Shown here piece after piece: positions 7,950-18,031 of a stretch of DNA of 64,000 bases (position 1 is the first letter of the stretch; every line of letters begins with the position of its first letter). The stretch is from Marinobacter subterrani. GTDB lineage: Bacteria; Pseudomonadota; Gammaproteobacteria; Pseudomonadales; Oleiphilaceae. The notes beneath the pieces were generated by a model. The model had not been told where the DNA came from and ran no database searches. It saw only the letters and a list, made by a program, of their open reading frames with translations. The position numbers were made by a program, and so were the translations under genes. The stretch covers positions 930,001-994,000 of the forward strand of contig NZ_LFBU01000002.1 of NCBI RefSeq assembly GCF_001045555.1. The letters are read 5' to 3'.

Positions 7950-9824
7950 TTAATTCTGCCCGGTGACTGGCATAACCTCGCCCCGGGGGATGATGTTGGT
8001 CTCATCGGGTACCAGTTCCGGCAAGCGTTCCGGCGCTCCGTTCCGGAATTGGGCCCATAGCTGATCCCGGTGGATGGCGCCCTCGGGCGTCATGGTCAGG
8101 ACACCGGTCTGGCCGTTGATCGAGGCGCTGTTGACCTGGCGGAGCAATGGCAGGCGTTTGCTGAGCTGCCAGGCGTCGGCGCCCATGGCAAACAGTCGGC
8201 CGGCCTGGCCGCTGGTGCCGGGCATCAGCTTGGTGGCCTTGTTCCGAAGTTCGCTGCCGTCGCCGAGTACCCAGGGAATATCGGTGAAAATAACGCCGTT
8301 CAGGTCTCGGTCCCGGGAAGGCGACGGAGTGCCTTCGTAGATGATGGAGGGCGAATACACAGGCAGGTCGCCCCCGAAATAGAACGCAAACAGCGGATTG
8401 AACTGCCGGGCGATCGTGGGCTCGGCCACCATGACAATGGCATCCGCATCCTGCCGGCGGCGCGGTTCAAACTCAATATCCATACCAATAGTGCGTTCAA
8501 CCTGGATCGCGCGGTCACGGGAAACGGTAATGCCCAGCAGGTCGGCGGTCACGGCCCTGAGGTTGTCTTCCCGGAAGAAGCGCTCCACATCCAGGATAAC
8601 ACCGCCCGAGGCGGTCATCCGTTGCCGCAGAGCCTGTTCCACCCGGTCTCCCCACTCGCCCTGCGGAATGAGTACCAGGACCTGGCGCAATCCCTTGGCC
8701 AGAAGCCGGTCGGCGATCTGGCGAGCCTCATCTTCCGCTGACAGGCCAAACTGATAGAGGCCTTCCGGCGGCTGCGAGCCGGCGGGCAGATAATTCAGTC
8801 CCAGGGCGGGCACCGGAAGCGTGTTCATCGAGGCAAGTTCTGCCAGCGCATCCTTTTCCAGGGGGCCGACTACCAGATCAATATCCTGGGTCGAAAGTTC
8901 GCGATACAGTTCGATAAACGGTGTGCTGGAGGTATCGAAGATCCGGATATCGGTTTTACCGCGATTGGCGGCGTCATCCAGGTAGTAGGCGGCAAGAAAT
9001 CCGTCTCGAATCGCTTTGCCAGCGGTTGCGAGCGGGCCTTTCAGCGGAACTGCCAGGGCGATTTCCTCAGGCCGGCTTGCAGCCAGGTTTGCGATCAGCC
9101 GCAGTTCGGACGGCAGCACCTGGGCGGCGGGATGGCCGGGCCAGTTGTTCTGCCAATCGCGTATGATTCGCCCCTGTTCATCGATGTTGGTATCGGGCGC
9201 GCGGACAATCCGCGCCAGCTCCAGCCAGCCCTGGGCTTCATAACCGATGGCGTCCGCAGAGGCGGAATCCAGCTGGCTGTCAGGCACTCGCGCCAGAAGC
9301 GACCAGACCCGGTCATGAATTTTCTGGGGATCGGCGGTGCTATCGGTCTGGGCGAGCAAGATCAGGGTCATGGCGGCAGAGAGCGGGTCGTCCGCCAGTG
9401 CGAAGGTGTCTGCCTGAAGATAGGCGGCCCGCGCCATCAGGTTTGCCGGGTAGTCGATGAAATCTGAAGGCGACAGCTTGCCGGCCAGCTCTCTTGCCCA
9501 GGATTTATCGTCAAGTGCCGTTGCACTTGCCATCGACAACAGCCGCTTCTGGTTTTCGAGTGTCGGTGCCGGTTGCGCCAGCTGCTCGCTTTGCAGTAGC
9601 GTTCGGGCTGCCGCGTGGTCGCCCTGATCCTGGAATCGGCTGGCAATCCGGAGCAGGTAGGCCTGGGCCGTTTCGACATTGTCTTCCCTGCTGGCCATTT
9701 CAAGAGCCTGGTCTGCAGTTTGGGCAATGTGCGAATCAAGGTTGACGCTGGCACAACCGGCGGACAGTAGGGCGGCGGCAAGAACGCTGGCCAGGGCTCG
9801 TTTATGGATGCGGATCTTTATCAT
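7950..9824 (-). CDS. lpoA: Outer-membrane lipoprotein activator of PBP1a (LpoA/LppC family)
   Basis: LpoA is an outer-membrane lipoprotein that reaches through the periplasm to stimulate the peptidoglycan synthase PBP1a. The 624-residue product starts at ATG 9824 with a lipoprotein signal: basic residues, a hydrophobic stretch and the lipobox LSAGC with the lipidated Cys at position 24. The N-terminal half is helical, TPR-like (repeated alanine- and leucine-rich segments), and the C-terminal half resembles a periplasmic-binding fold (IALAVPLKGPLATAGKAIRDGFLAAYY). A longer reading frame to 10184 runs through the divergent rsmI gene and is not used. First gene of the minus-strand operon. Confidence 0.92.
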   Translation of the reverse strand: MIKIRIHKRALASVLAAALLSAGCASVNLDSHIAQTADQALEMASREDNVETAQAYLLRIASRFQDQGDHAAARTLLQSEQLAQPAPTLENQKRLLSMASATALDDKSWARELAGKLSPSDFIDYPANLMARAAYLQADTFALADDPLSAAMTLILLAQTDSTADPQKIHDRVWSLLARVPDSQLDSASADAIGYEAQGWLELARIVRAPDTNIDEQGRIIRDWQNNWPGHPAAQVLPSELRLIANLAASRPEEIALAVPLKGPLATAGKAIRDGFLAAYYLDDAANRGKTDIRIFDTSSTPFIELYRELSTQDIDLVVGPLEKDALAELASMNTLPVPALGLNYLPAGSQPPEGLYQFGLSAEDEARQIADRLLAKGLRQVLVLIPQGEWGDRVEQALRQRMTASGGVILDVERFFREDNLRAVTADLLGITVSRDRAIQVERTIGMDIEFEPRRRQDADAIVMVAEPTIARQFNPLFAFYFGGDLPVYSPSIIYEGTPSPSRDRDLNGVIFTDIPWVLGDGSELRNKATKLMPGTSGQAGRLFAMGADAWQLSKRLPLLRQVNSASINGQTGVLTMTPEGAIHRDQLWAQFRNGAPERLPELVPDETNIIPRGEVMPVTGQN

Positions 9825-9956
9825 GGCAAGCTCGATATACTCCGGATTATTGGGCTTGTGGCGCCAGACTAACGGTGGCAAGTTTAACAGCTCCGGTATT
9901 AATTCACATGACGTAACTGTCACGGTCCGTGCAGCAGCAATGAAGGGGCAACAAAT

Positions 9957-10853
9957 TTGAACAGCGAGAGCAGTGATTTCCCCGCTTCGGCGAACCGGAA
10001 GGACGTTGCGGGAGGAACCCTCTATATTGTCGCCACGCCCATCGGCAATCTCGATGACCTGTCTGCGCGGGCGACGAAGGTGCTGGCCGGTGTTGATGTG
10101 GTGGCTGCCGAGGACACCCGGCACAGTGGTCGGCTCCTGAGCCATCTGGGCCTTCAGAAACGATTGGTTGCGCTGCACGATCACAATGAAAAAGATCGTG
10201 CCGCCGGCTTGCTGGCGGAGCTTGCGGCGGGACGGGATGTCGCGCTGATCTCCGATGCCGGCACGCCGCTGATTTCCGATCCCGGCTATGTGCTGGTTCG
10301 GGAGGCCCGGGCCTCGGGTTTCTCGGTCAGTCCCATTCCCGGGGCTTGTGCGCTGGTGGCCGCGTTGAGTGCCGCCGGGTTGCCAACCGATCGGTTCCTG
10401 TTCGTGGGTTTTCTTCCCGCAAAACGCTCAGGTCGACGGTCAGGCCTTGAGTCGCTCGCCAGTGAGGTTGCAACCCTGGTGTTTTACGAATCACCCCACC
10501 GAATTCTCGAATCCTTGCGGGATATTGGCGAGGTTCTGGGAGCCGGGCGTGAGGTGGTGCTTGGCCGGGAAATCACCAAGACGTTCGAGACCTTCTACTC
10601 GGGCTCGGTGGGCGAGGTTCTGGCTGAGCTGGAGCAGGATGCCCACGGTACCCGTGGTGAGTTTGTCGTGATGGTCCGTGGTGCCGAGGCCCGTCCCGGC
10701 AATAGCGAGGCGACAACCATGGATGTTGACCGGGTACTGACGGTCCTGCTGGCGGAGCTGCCGGTAAAAAAGGTGGCAAAGATGGCCGCAGAATTGACGG
10801 GGCTGTCAAAGAACGAGCTTTATCAGCGGGCCCTGGCCCTGAAGGACGGTTGA
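9957..10853 (+). CDS. rsmI: 16S rRNA (cytidine1402-2'-O)-methyltransferase RsmI
   Basis: RsmI methylates the ribose 2'-OH of C1402 in 16S rRNA, tuning the ribosomal P site. The 298-residue product has the tetrapyrrole-methylase fold: LYIVATPIGNLDDLSARA near residue 22, EDTRHSGRLLSHLG, ALISDAGTPLISDPG, and the VFYESPHRILESL segment. The start is TTG 9957, with an AAGGGG site upstream; the ATG at 9941 opens only a six-codon frame. It is divergent from lpoA across a 132-base gap, and its end is followed at once by the rnpB promoter. Confidence 0.94.
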   Translation: MNSESSDFPASANRKDVAGGTLYIVATPIGNLDDLSARATKVLAGVDVVAAEDTRHSGRLLSHLGLQKRLVALHDHNEKDRAAGLLAELAAGRDVALISDAGTPLISDPGYVLVREARASGFSVSPIPGACALVAALSAAGLPTDRFLFVGFLPAKRSGRRSGLESLASEVATLVFYESPHRILESLRDIGEVLGAGREVVLGREITKTFETFYSGSVGEVLAELEQDAHGTRGEFVVMVRGAEARPGNSEATTMDVDRVLTVLLAELPVKKVAKMAAELTGLSKNELYQRALALKDG

Positions 10854-10872
10854 GCTCCCGAGGCGGTTTCCC

Positions 10873-10901
10873 TTGCAAGGCCGCAGGTGCAGGAGTATTG
10901 T
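10873..10901 (+). promoter_or_regulatory. Promoter of the RNase P RNA gene
   Basis: TTGCAA at 10873-10878 and TATTGT at 10896-10901 have a 17-base spacer. The expected start, 7-8 bases after the -10 box, coincides with the predicted 5' end of RNase P RNA at 10909. Confidence 0.75.
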
Positions 10902-10908
10902 CTCGCCC

Positions 10909-11256
<348 letters not shown>

Positions 11257-11466
11257 CTTTTATTCCCCTCATGTGAAGTCTGTCATTCTCAGCAGATGTC
11301 TTTTATAGCCAAAAAATCTTAAACCTCACTTGTCTTCTCCAGACTTTTCTGCAGGTATTTGATTTTGCTTCTTTTCTTTTTCGTAATCTCAGCGCTTCGT
11401 TGAATCCGCCCCCGTAACCTCTTGTCATAAAAGGAACTTTCCCGCGTGTGGCGCTGTTTGCGGCGC

Positions 11467-11495
11467 TTGCATTGTGTATTGCGTGTTTCTATAGT
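11467..11495 (+). promoter_or_regulatory. Promoter of the dcw cluster (Pmra)
   Basis: TTGCAT at 11467-11472 and TATAGT at 11490-11495, spacer 17 bases, predicted start near 11502. The rest of the 307-base gap between rnpB and mraZ (11257-11466) is AT-rich, with no gene visible. The MraZ boxes begin immediately after the predicted start. Confidence 0.7.
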
Positions 11496-11503
11496 GTGCG
11501 GAA

Positions 11504-11539
11504 GTGGGAAAAAGTGGTTTCTAGTGGTTTTTTGTGGTT
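11504..11539 (+). promoter_or_regulatory. MraZ operator: four 10-bp-phased GTGG repeats
   Basis: GTGGGA at 11504, then GTGGTT at 11514, 11524 and 11534, each exactly ten bases apart, giving TGGNN boxes with five-base spacers. In other bacteria MraZ binds TGGGN repeats of this layout upstream of its own gene and represses the dcw operon. The placement just downstream of the likely start site fits repression. Confidence 0.82.
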
Positions 11540-11563
11540 TCCAGGCACCCAGAGACAGTGTGA

Positions 11564-12016
11564 ATGAGTAATTTTCTCGGCAGTCATGCCATCAATATGG
11601 ATGCGAAGGGTCGCCTGGCGATCCCCGCCAAGGTGCGCGAGCAGCTCGCGCAGGCCTGTGGTGGGCGCATTGTATTGACGGCCAATGCCGACGAAGAACG
11701 TTGTCTGCTGGTGTATCCGGAGCCCGAATGGGAAGTTCTCAGGCCCAAGATTGAGGCTCTTCCCAATATGAACAAGGCGGCGCGTCGCCTGCAGCGTCTG
11801 ATTCTGGGTAATGCTGCCCCCATGGAGTTGGACTCAGCCGGGCGCATTCTGATTCCTCCAACGCTGAGAAGCTACGCCCATCTTGAGAAAAAGCTGATGT
11901 TGATCGGGCAGGGCAAGAAGTTTGAGCTCTGGAGTGAAGAGCGCTGGTTTGCCTGGCTGGATGAGTCTTCCGGAGACGATGAAATGCCGCCCGAGATGGA
12001 GGCATTGTCCCTATGA
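11564..12016 (+). CDS. mraZ: Transcriptional regulator MraZ
   Basis: MraZ is a ring-forming DNA-binding protein of the SpoVT-AbrB fold that represses the division and cell wall cluster. The 150-residue product carries two copies of the fold with their DxxxR signatures: [14 protein letters not shown] near residue 13 and [13 protein letters not shown] near residue 92. It begins [16 protein letters not shown], as in the family. It is the first gene of the dcw cluster, 25 bases after its presumed operator. Its stop overlaps the rsmH start in ATGA. Confidence 0.97.
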   Translation: MSNFLGSHAINMDAKGRLAIPAKVREQLAQACGGRIVLTANADEERCLLVYPEPEWEVLRPKIEALPNMNKAARRLQRLILGNAAPMELDSAGRILIPPTLRSYAHLEKKLMLIGQGKKFELWSEERWFAWLDESSGDDEMPPEMEALSL

Positions 12017-12996
12017 CCGCCGATCGCAGGCAGGAGCCCGGAGCGGCATACAAGCATCGCTCGGTGCTTCTGGATTCGGCAGTCGACTATCTGATTAATG
12101 ACCCTGACGGCTGCTACGTCGATGGCACCTTTGGCCGCGGTGGCCACAGTCGCCTGATTCTTGGGCATCTGGGTGAGGCGGGCCAGTTGCTGGGGATTGA
12201 CAAGGACCCCGAGGCAATCAGGGTGGCACGCGAACTGGAAACCCGGGATCACCGGTTCCACTGTTTTCATGGCTCTTTTGCCGAGCTGGACGCAGCCGTT
12301 ACTGGCCAGGGCTGGGAGTCAGTGAACGGTGTATTGCTGGACCTTGGCGTCTCGTCACCCCAGCTCGATGATGCGTCTCGTGGTTTCAGCTTTATGCGCG
12401 ATGGCCCACTGGACATGCGGATGAACACCGAGCAGGCGCCCAGTGCCGCGCAGTGGCTTGCAACGGCGGAAGAAACCGAGATAGCGGACGTAATTTTCCG
12501 CTATGGCGAAGAGCGTTTTTCCCGGCGTATTGCCCGGCTTCTGGTCGCGCGCCGGCAGGAAACGCCGATCGAGACGACCCGCCAGTTGGCGGAACTGGTC
12601 AGTGAAGCGGTACCCAAAAAAGAGAAGCACAAGCACCCGGCGACACGAACCTTCCAGGCGATCCGGATTTTTATCAACCGGGAACTGGAAGATCTTGAAG
12701 CGGGCCTCCGGGCGGCCGTCGATCGGCTGGCAACCGGTGGCCGGCTGGTGGTCATCAGCTTTCATTCGCTGGAAGACCGGCTGGTCAAGCGTTTTATGCG
12801 GGATCTGGCACGCGGGCCCCAAGTGCCCAAGGGTGTGCCGGTAACCGCGGAACACGAAGCCTCGGATTTCCGGCTTGTTGGCAAGGCCAGCAAGGCCGGT
12901 GCCGACGAAGTAAGTGACAACGTACGGGCCCGCAGCGCAGTCATGCGGGTTCTGGAACGCACTGATATCAGAAATAACTCGCAGGGGAGCGCGTAG
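12013..12996 (+). CDS. rsmH: 16S rRNA (cytosine1402-N4)-methyltransferase RsmH
   Basis: RsmH (MraW) methylates N4 of C1402 in 16S rRNA, the same nucleotide whose ribose is methylated by RsmI, encoded 2 kb upstream. The 327-residue product has [13 protein letters not shown], the SAM-binding [14 protein letters not shown] loop at about residues 36-49, [22 protein letters not shown], and [18 protein letters not shown]. It overlaps mraZ by four bases and is followed by ftsL after two bases. Confidence 0.96.
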   Translation: MTADRRQEPGAAYKHRSVLLDSAVDYLINDPDGCYVDGTFGRGGHSRLILGHLGEAGQLLGIDKDPEAIRVARELETRDHRFHCFHGSFAELDAAVTGQGWESVNGVLLDLGVSSPQLDDASRGFSFMRDGPLDMRMNTEQAPSAAQWLATAEETEIADVIFRYGEERFSRRIARLLVARRQETPIETTRQLAELVSEAVPKKEKHKHPATRTFQAIRIFINRELEDLEAGLRAAVDRLATGGRLVVISFHSLEDRLVKRFMRDLARGPQVPKGVPVTAEHEASDFRLVGKASKAGADEVSDNVRARSAVMRVLERTDIRNNSQGSA

Positions 12997-12998
12997 TC

Positions 12999-13403
12999 AT
13001 GGGCGCGGTAGCCATTGAAGAGCCGGTTAAAACGGCAAAATTGAACAAGCAGAGAGTCCGGGACGGTGTGGTCACGGCCGTCCGGATTTCGCGGCAGGTT
13101 TTTGATGCCACAAAGCAGGGCAAGGTCCTGGTATCCCTCGGCCTTGTGGCGCTGCTGGTGGCGTCCTCCATCGGCGTTGTCGTGAGTGCCCATGAAAACC
13201 GGAAACTGTTCAACACCTTATCGCAGCTTCAGGCAGAACGGGACCGCTACCAGAGAGAGTGGAGTCAGCTGTTGCTTGAGGAGAGTGCGCTGGGAGCCTT
13301 CGGCCGGGTGGAGAATCTGGCAGCGGAGCGATTCAACATGGTGGTGCCGGAGCGTCAGGATGTTGTGCTGGTACCGCTGATGTCTGCGACTGACAGCCGA
13401 TAA
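12999..13403 (+). CDS. ftsL: Cell division protein FtsL
   Basis: FtsL is a bitopic inner-membrane protein that forms a complex with FtsQ and FtsB and activates FtsWI at the division site. The 134-residue product has a cytoplasmic N-terminus, one membrane helix (VLVSLGLVALLVASSIGVVVS, about residues 44-64), and a periplasmic leucine-zipper-like coil (ENRKLFNTLSQLQAERDRYQREWSQLLLEE). Sequence conservation is low in this family; identification relies on topology and on the position between rsmH and ftsI. The N-terminal extension of about 40 residues is longer than in E. coli. Confidence 0.9.
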   Translation: MGAVAIEEPVKTAKLNKQRVRDGVVTAVRISRQVFDATKQGKVLVSLGLVALLVASSIGVVVSAHENRKLFNTLSQLQAERDRYQREWSQLLLEESALGAFGRVENLAAERFNMVVPERQDVVLVPLMSATDSR

Positions 13404-13426
13404 CAACAATAGCAAAGGTGATCGAC

Positions 13427-15172
13427 GTGTCTGATCAGGGAAAGACGACAACATGGAGGCAGCGTTTGGCGGCCAGGCTAGAAGCCTGGCGCTTTGGCTC
13501 CGTGCTGGGCATCTTTCTCCTGATTGTCGGGGTGCTGGGGTGGCGCCTGGTTGATCTGCAGGTGATTGACAACGAATTCCTGCGCAGGCAGGGGGATGTG
13601 CGGACAATACGGGTTGAGACCATCGACGCCCACCGGGGTGTGATTACCGATCGATATGGTGAGCCACTGGCGGTCAGCACACCCGTGCAGACCATCTGGG
13701 CCAACCCCTCGGAGATGGACCCGGCTGAGCCGCGTCTGGCTAATCTTGCCCGGCTTCTGGATATCAGTGAGGCCTCCCTGCGTGAGCGCCTGAAGGAATA
13801 CTCGGGTCGTGAGTTCATTTTCCTGCGTCGCAAGGTTCAGCCTGAGCTCGCCAGGCAGGCGCTGGCTCTCGATATCGAGGGTGTCTATTCACGCCAGGAA
13901 TACCGCCGTTACTATCCCGCCGGCGAAGTGACGGCCCATGTTGTTGGCTTCACCAATATCGACGAGCGTGGCCAGGAAGGTATCGAGCTTGCCTACAACG
14001 AATGGTTGTCCGGTGAATCCGGCCTCAAGCGGGTACTCAAGGATAACCGGGGGCGGATCATCAAGGATCTGACCCTGATCAGGGATGCCAGCCCTGGCCG
14101 TGATCTTGCGCTCAGTATTGATCTGCGCCTTCAGTACCTGGCTTACCGCGAGCTCAAAGCCGTCGTCGCCGCCCATAACGCCCGTGGCGGAACGCTGGTG
14201 ATGCTTGATGTGGATACGGGTGAAGTTCTGGCGATGGTGAACCAGGGATCCTACAACCCCAATGATCGCAGCCAACTGGCTGCGGAAAACCTCAGAAACA
14301 AGGCGATCACCGACCTGTTTGAGCCCGGCTCAACCATGAAGCCTATAACCATGGCTGCGGCACTGGAATCCGGGCAGTATTCCGTCAACAGCACCATCGA
14401 CACCAATCCGGGTTACCGGAGTTTTGGCCGTTTCACCATTCGGGATCACCGGAACTATGGAGTGCTGGACGTAACGGACATCATTGTTAAATCCAGCAAC
14501 GTCGGAATCAGCAAGATTGCCACTGATCTTGGCGGTGATGTTATCCGTGACATGTACGACCGGCTGGGGATCGGCCAGCCAACCGGTATCGGGTTCCCGG
14601 GGGAGGCTGTCGGGGTGCTGCCGGCGCCACCGAAGTGGCGGCCGGTTGAAGAAGCGACCCTGGCCTATGGCTATGGCATGAGCGTGAACGCCCTGCAACT
14701 GGCCCAGGCCTATATGGTGATTGCCAATGGCGGTGTGCGCTATCCGCTCAGCCTGATGAAGCGGGAAGAGCAGCCACAAGGGCGCCGTGTCCTGTCAGAA
14801 CAGATTACCTACAAAATTCGCAACATGCTTCGGCAAGTGATTACCCGTGGTACAGGAACCCGCGCGCAGCCCGGGTTCTACTCTGCCGGAGGCAAGACCG
14901 GAACGGTTCACCTTGTGGGCGATCAGGGTTACGAAGACAGTCAGTACAAGGCCATTTTTGCCGGTATGGCACCGATTGATGATCCGCGACTGGTTACGGT
15001 TGTGGCCGTTGATGCGCCGCAGTCCGGTGAATATTACGGCGGGGAAGTCGCTGCGCCGGTGTTCGCCAGAGTGATGAGTGACGCACTTCGACTGCTGAAT
15101 GTGAAGCCTGAGCTGGAAGTGGGAGACGCAAAAGCAAAAGCGGCCTCGCCCACGACCGGGGCGCGAGGGTAA
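13427..15172 (+). CDS. ftsI: Peptidoglycan transpeptidase FtsI (PBP3)
   Basis: The septum-specific penicillin-binding protein that cross-links new wall during division. The 581-residue product has an N-terminal membrane helix (residues about 25-45), the non-catalytic pedestal domain (HRGVITDRYGEPLAVSTPV), and the transpeptidase with S302-T-M-K305, S356-S-N358 and K490-T-G492. GTG 13427 is preferred to GTG 13418 because AGGTG at 13416-13420 sits six bases before it; the earlier codon has no binding site. Fourth gene of the cluster, directly before murE. Confidence 0.96.
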   Translation: MSDQGKTTTWRQRLAARLEAWRFGSVLGIFLLIVGVLGWRLVDLQVIDNEFLRRQGDVRTIRVETIDAHRGVITDRYGEPLAVSTPVQTIWANPSEMDPAEPRLANLARLLDISEASLRERLKEYSGREFIFLRRKVQPELARQALALDIEGVYSRQEYRRYYPAGEVTAHVVGFTNIDERGQEGIELAYNEWLSGESGLKRVLKDNRGRIIKDLTLIRDASPGRDLALSIDLRLQYLAYRELKAVVAAHNARGGTLVMLDVDTGEVLAMVNQGSYNPNDRSQLAAENLRNKAITDLFEPGSTMKPITMAAALESGQYSVNSTIDTNPGYRSFGRFTIRDHRNYGVLDVTDIIVKSSNVGISKIATDLGGDVIRDMYDRLGIGQPTGIGFPGEAVGVLPAPPKWRPVEEATLAYGYGMSVNALQLAQAYMVIANGGVRYPLSLMKREEQPQGRRVLSEQITYKIRNMLRQVITRGTGTRAQPGFYSAGGKTGTVHLVGDQGYEDSQYKAIFAGMAPIDDPRLVTVVAVDAPQSGEYYGGEVAAPVFARVMSDALRLLNVKPELEVGDAKAKAASPTTGARG

Positions 15173-15176
15173 GGTT

Positions 15177-16661
15177 ATGTGCATCACATCTCTCAGCACT
15201 TTGTTGCAAGGAATTGTGGCGGTTCCGTCGGTGTTCGACGTGACCATACATGGTCTTAAGTCGGACAGTCGCGATGTGGTCTCCGGCGACGCCTTTATTG
15301 CTCTGGCGGGGGCCAGTTCGCCCGCTGACTTTTATGTGGATTCGGCGATCAGGGCCGGGGCTACGGTCATCCTCCTGGAGTCTGACATGCCCGTTGAATG
15401 TTCGGAGCGGCAAGGTGCCCTGGTGGTCCCGGTGGCCGGCCTTCGTGGCCTGGTCGGTTGCATTGCCGACCGGTTCTTCGAACATCCGTCGCAACGTCTG
15501 CGCCTGATTGGTGTTACCGGAACCAACGGCAAAACCTCGGTGTGCCAGTACGTAGCCCAGTTGCTCAAAGAGACCGGCACACCTTGTGGCGTTCTCGGGA
15601 CCCTCGGTTATGGCATGCCCGGTGCCTTGCATCCGGCGACCCACACCACGCCAGACGCCGTTCAGGTGAATCGGGTTCTGTCACGAGTTCTCAAGCAGGG
15701 CGGGCGCGCAGCCGTTATGGAGGTCTCCTCGCACGCGCTTGATCAGGGGCGTATCGATAACCTCACCATGACCGGTGCCGTGTTTACCAACCTGACCCGG
15801 GATCACCTGGACTATCACGGCTCCATGGAGGCCTACGGCGAGGCCAAGGCGCGCTTGTTCGAGCGTGAGGAACTGCACTTTGCCGTCATCAACTTCGACG
15901 ATCCTTTTGGCCGCCAGTTGCACGAACAACTGACCGGCAAATGTGATCGCGTCCGCTACAGTCTGCACGAATCCCAGACCGAACTCTGGTTGAGGGAATT
16001 CCGGCCGACGGATGAGGGCTTTGAGGCGGAGGTGGACGGTGAGTGGGGCCGGTTTGAGATTGCCGTCCCCCTCATGGGCAGCTTCAATGCCAGTAATGTG
16101 CTGGCGGCCATGGCCACGGTTCTGACCCTCGGGGTTCCGGTGGAGCGGGTGCAGCAGGCTGCCGCCCGCCTGACACCTCCACCGGGAAGACTTGAAAGGT
16201 TTGGCGGTGCCAGTGGTATCAGGGTGGTGGTCGATTACGCCCATACACCGGATGCCCTCACCAATGCCCTGGCGGCGCTGCGGCCCCATGTTGCCGGCGA
16301 CCTGGTTTGCGTCTTCGGCTGCGGCGGTGATCGCGATGCCGGCAAGCGCCCGGAGATGGCAGTGGAGTCCGAAAAGCTGGCGGACCGGGTTATCGTGACA
16401 GATGACAATCCACGCAGCGAAGACCCCGCCGCCATTGCCCGTGACATTATGGCCGGCTTTGCCGAACCCGAGAAAGTTGCCGTTATACATGACCGGGCAG
16501 AGGCAATCCGCACCGCAATTCGCAGTGCCACGCCGGACGACCTGGTCCTGATCGCCGGAAAAGGCCATGAGGCCTACCAGGAAATAGCCGGCCAGAAGTA
16601 CCCTTTCAGCGATGCCGAACACGTTCGCCACATCTTGAAACTCAATGGAGGTGTGGCATGA
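15177..16661 (+). CDS. murE: UDP-MurNAc-tripeptide synthetase (meso-diaminopimelate adding)
   Basis: MurE adds meso-diaminopimelate to UDP-MurNAc-L-Ala-D-Glu in the cytoplasm. The 494-residue product has the Mur ligase ATP loop GVTGTNGKTS near residue 113, the central-domain MEVSSHALDQGR, the C-terminal VVDYAHTPDAL, and DDNPRSEDP near residue 407. DNPR is the motif that selects diaminopimelate over lysine, as expected for a Gram-negative cell. It follows ftsI by four bases and overlaps murF by four. Confidence 0.97.
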   Translation: MCITSLSTLLQGIVAVPSVFDVTIHGLKSDSRDVVSGDAFIALAGASSPADFYVDSAIRAGATVILLESDMPVECSERQGALVVPVAGLRGLVGCIADRFFEHPSQRLRLIGVTGTNGKTSVCQYVAQLLKETGTPCGVLGTLGYGMPGALHPATHTTPDAVQVNRVLSRVLKQGGRAAVMEVSSHALDQGRIDNLTMTGAVFTNLTRDHLDYHGSMEAYGEAKARLFEREELHFAVINFDDPFGRQLHEQLTGKCDRVRYSLHESQTELWLREFRPTDEGFEAEVDGEWGRFEIAVPLMGSFNASNVLAAMATVLTLGVPVERVQQAAARLTPPPGRLERFGGASGIRVVVDYAHTPDALTNALAALRPHVAGDLVCVFGCGGDRDAGKRPEMAVESEKLADRVIVTDDNPRSEDPAAIARDIMAGFAEPEKVAVIHDRAEAIRTAIRSATPDDLVLIAGKGHEAYQEIAGQKYPFSDAEHVRHILKLNGGVA

Positions 16662-18031
16662 TGCGCGCCTTTTCGCTGGCCGAAGCGCAACGCTGGCTGG
16701 GTGCCGAGTGTGCGGCGGAAGATCTGGCGTCCGTGATGTTTACCGGAGTTTCAACCGACACCCGTACCCTTGAGCGGGGGCAGTTGTTCGTCGCCCTTCG
16801 GGGTGAGAACTTTGATGGTCACCGCTTTTTGCAGCAGGCCCGGGAGCATGGTGCCGCTGGCGTGGTTGTCGACGCGCCGGATAGCAGCGTGTCGTTACCG
16901 CAGCTGGTTGTGAGCGATACCCTCATGGCTCTGGCCCGGCTGGCATCGGTTAATCGCCGAGAGAGCACCGCCAGGGTTCTTGCCATTACCGGAAGCAGTG
17001 GCAAGACAACGGTCAAGGAGATGTGTGCGGCCATTCTTTCGCGGATGGGGCCGACACTCTCGACCCGGGGCAACCTGAACAACCACATTGGGGTGCCGCT
17101 TACGTTGTTTGGTTTCTCACCGGAGCACCAATACGGCGTGATTGAGCTCGGGGCCAGCGGGCTGGGTGAAATTGCCCATACGGTTGCGCTCGCGGAGCCC
17201 GAAGTAGCCATTCTGACCAACGCGGGCGAGGCCCATCTGGAGGGCTTTGGTAGCTATGAAAACATAGTCCTGGCCAAGGGCGAGATTATCGACGGCGTCG
17301 CAGCGGATGGTCTGGTGGTGCTGAACCGGGACGATCCGGCTTTTGGCCAGTGGCAGAAGCGTGCTGGTGAACGTCGGGTTGCCGCGGTCAGCCGGCTTGA
17401 TGCTGATGCAGATTATTACGCTGTGGTAGAAAGCCGTGACGCCGGTGCCCGGTCGATTCTGGTGCAGGGCCCGGACAACTGGAGTTGCCGCGTTGTGCTG
17501 GCGCTCGAGGGTGATCACAGCATCACCAACATGCTGCTGGCCATCGCAGCGACTCGCCAGTTGGGTGCCGATGACCAGGCCATTGTCGAGGGGCTGGGCA
17601 ACGTTGCCTCGGTCTCAGGGCGGCTCCAGGTGTTGAACCTGTCAGCAGGGCTAACGCTGATTGATGACAGCTACAACGCCAACCCCTCGTCGATAAAAGC
17701 CGCGCTGGGTGTCCTGGCGCAGCGTTCCGGCCAGAGGGTTGCAATATTGGGCGCAATGGCCGAACTCGGCCCTGAGGCCCGGGAACTGCACCGGGAAGTG
17801 GGCGAGTACGCCAGGGAGCAGGGAATCGAACGATTGATAACGGTCGGCCCCGGCTGTGAAGGCTATGCCGACGGCTATGGTGAACGCACGGAGCCCTGCC
17901 AGACCCACGAGCAGGCGGTCGATTCAGTTGTCAAAGCCAAAAACACTCCGTTGACAGTGCTGGTCAAGGGGTCTCGCAGTTCCGCCATGGATCGCGTGGT
18001 GGAGGGAATTAAAGAAAAGGTGAATAGCTGA
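16658..18031 (+). CDS. murF: UDP-MurNAc-tripeptide:D-Ala-D-Ala ligase
   Basis: MurF adds the D-Ala-D-Ala dipeptide to complete the UDP-MurNAc-pentapeptide. The 457-residue product has [25 protein letters not shown] in the uridine-binding domain, the ATP loop [13 protein letters not shown] near residue 110, [13 protein letters not shown], the [14 protein letters not shown] motif, and [15 protein letters not shown] in the C-terminal domain. It overlaps murE and mraY, so the precursor ligases are translationally linked. Confidence 0.97.
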   Translation: MMRAFSLAEAQRWLGAECAAEDLASVMFTGVSTDTRTLERGQLFVALRGENFDGHRFLQQAREHGAAGVVVDAPDSSVSLPQLVVSDTLMALARLASVNRRESTARVLAITGSSGKTTVKEMCAAILSRMGPTLSTRGNLNNHIGVPLTLFGFSPEHQYGVIELGASGLGEIAHTVALAEPEVAILTNAGEAHLEGFGSYENIVLAKGEIIDGVAADGLVVLNRDDPAFGQWQKRAGERRVAAVSRLDADADYYAVVESRDAGARSILVQGPDNWSCRVVLALEGDHSITNMLLAIAATRQLGADDQAIVEGLGNVASVSGRLQVLNLSAGLTLIDDSYNANPSSIKAALGVLAQRSGQRVAILGAMAELGPEARELHREVGEYAREQGIERLITVGPGCEGYADGYGERTEPCQTHEQAVDSVVKAKNTPLTVLVKGSRSSAMDRVVEGIKEKVNS

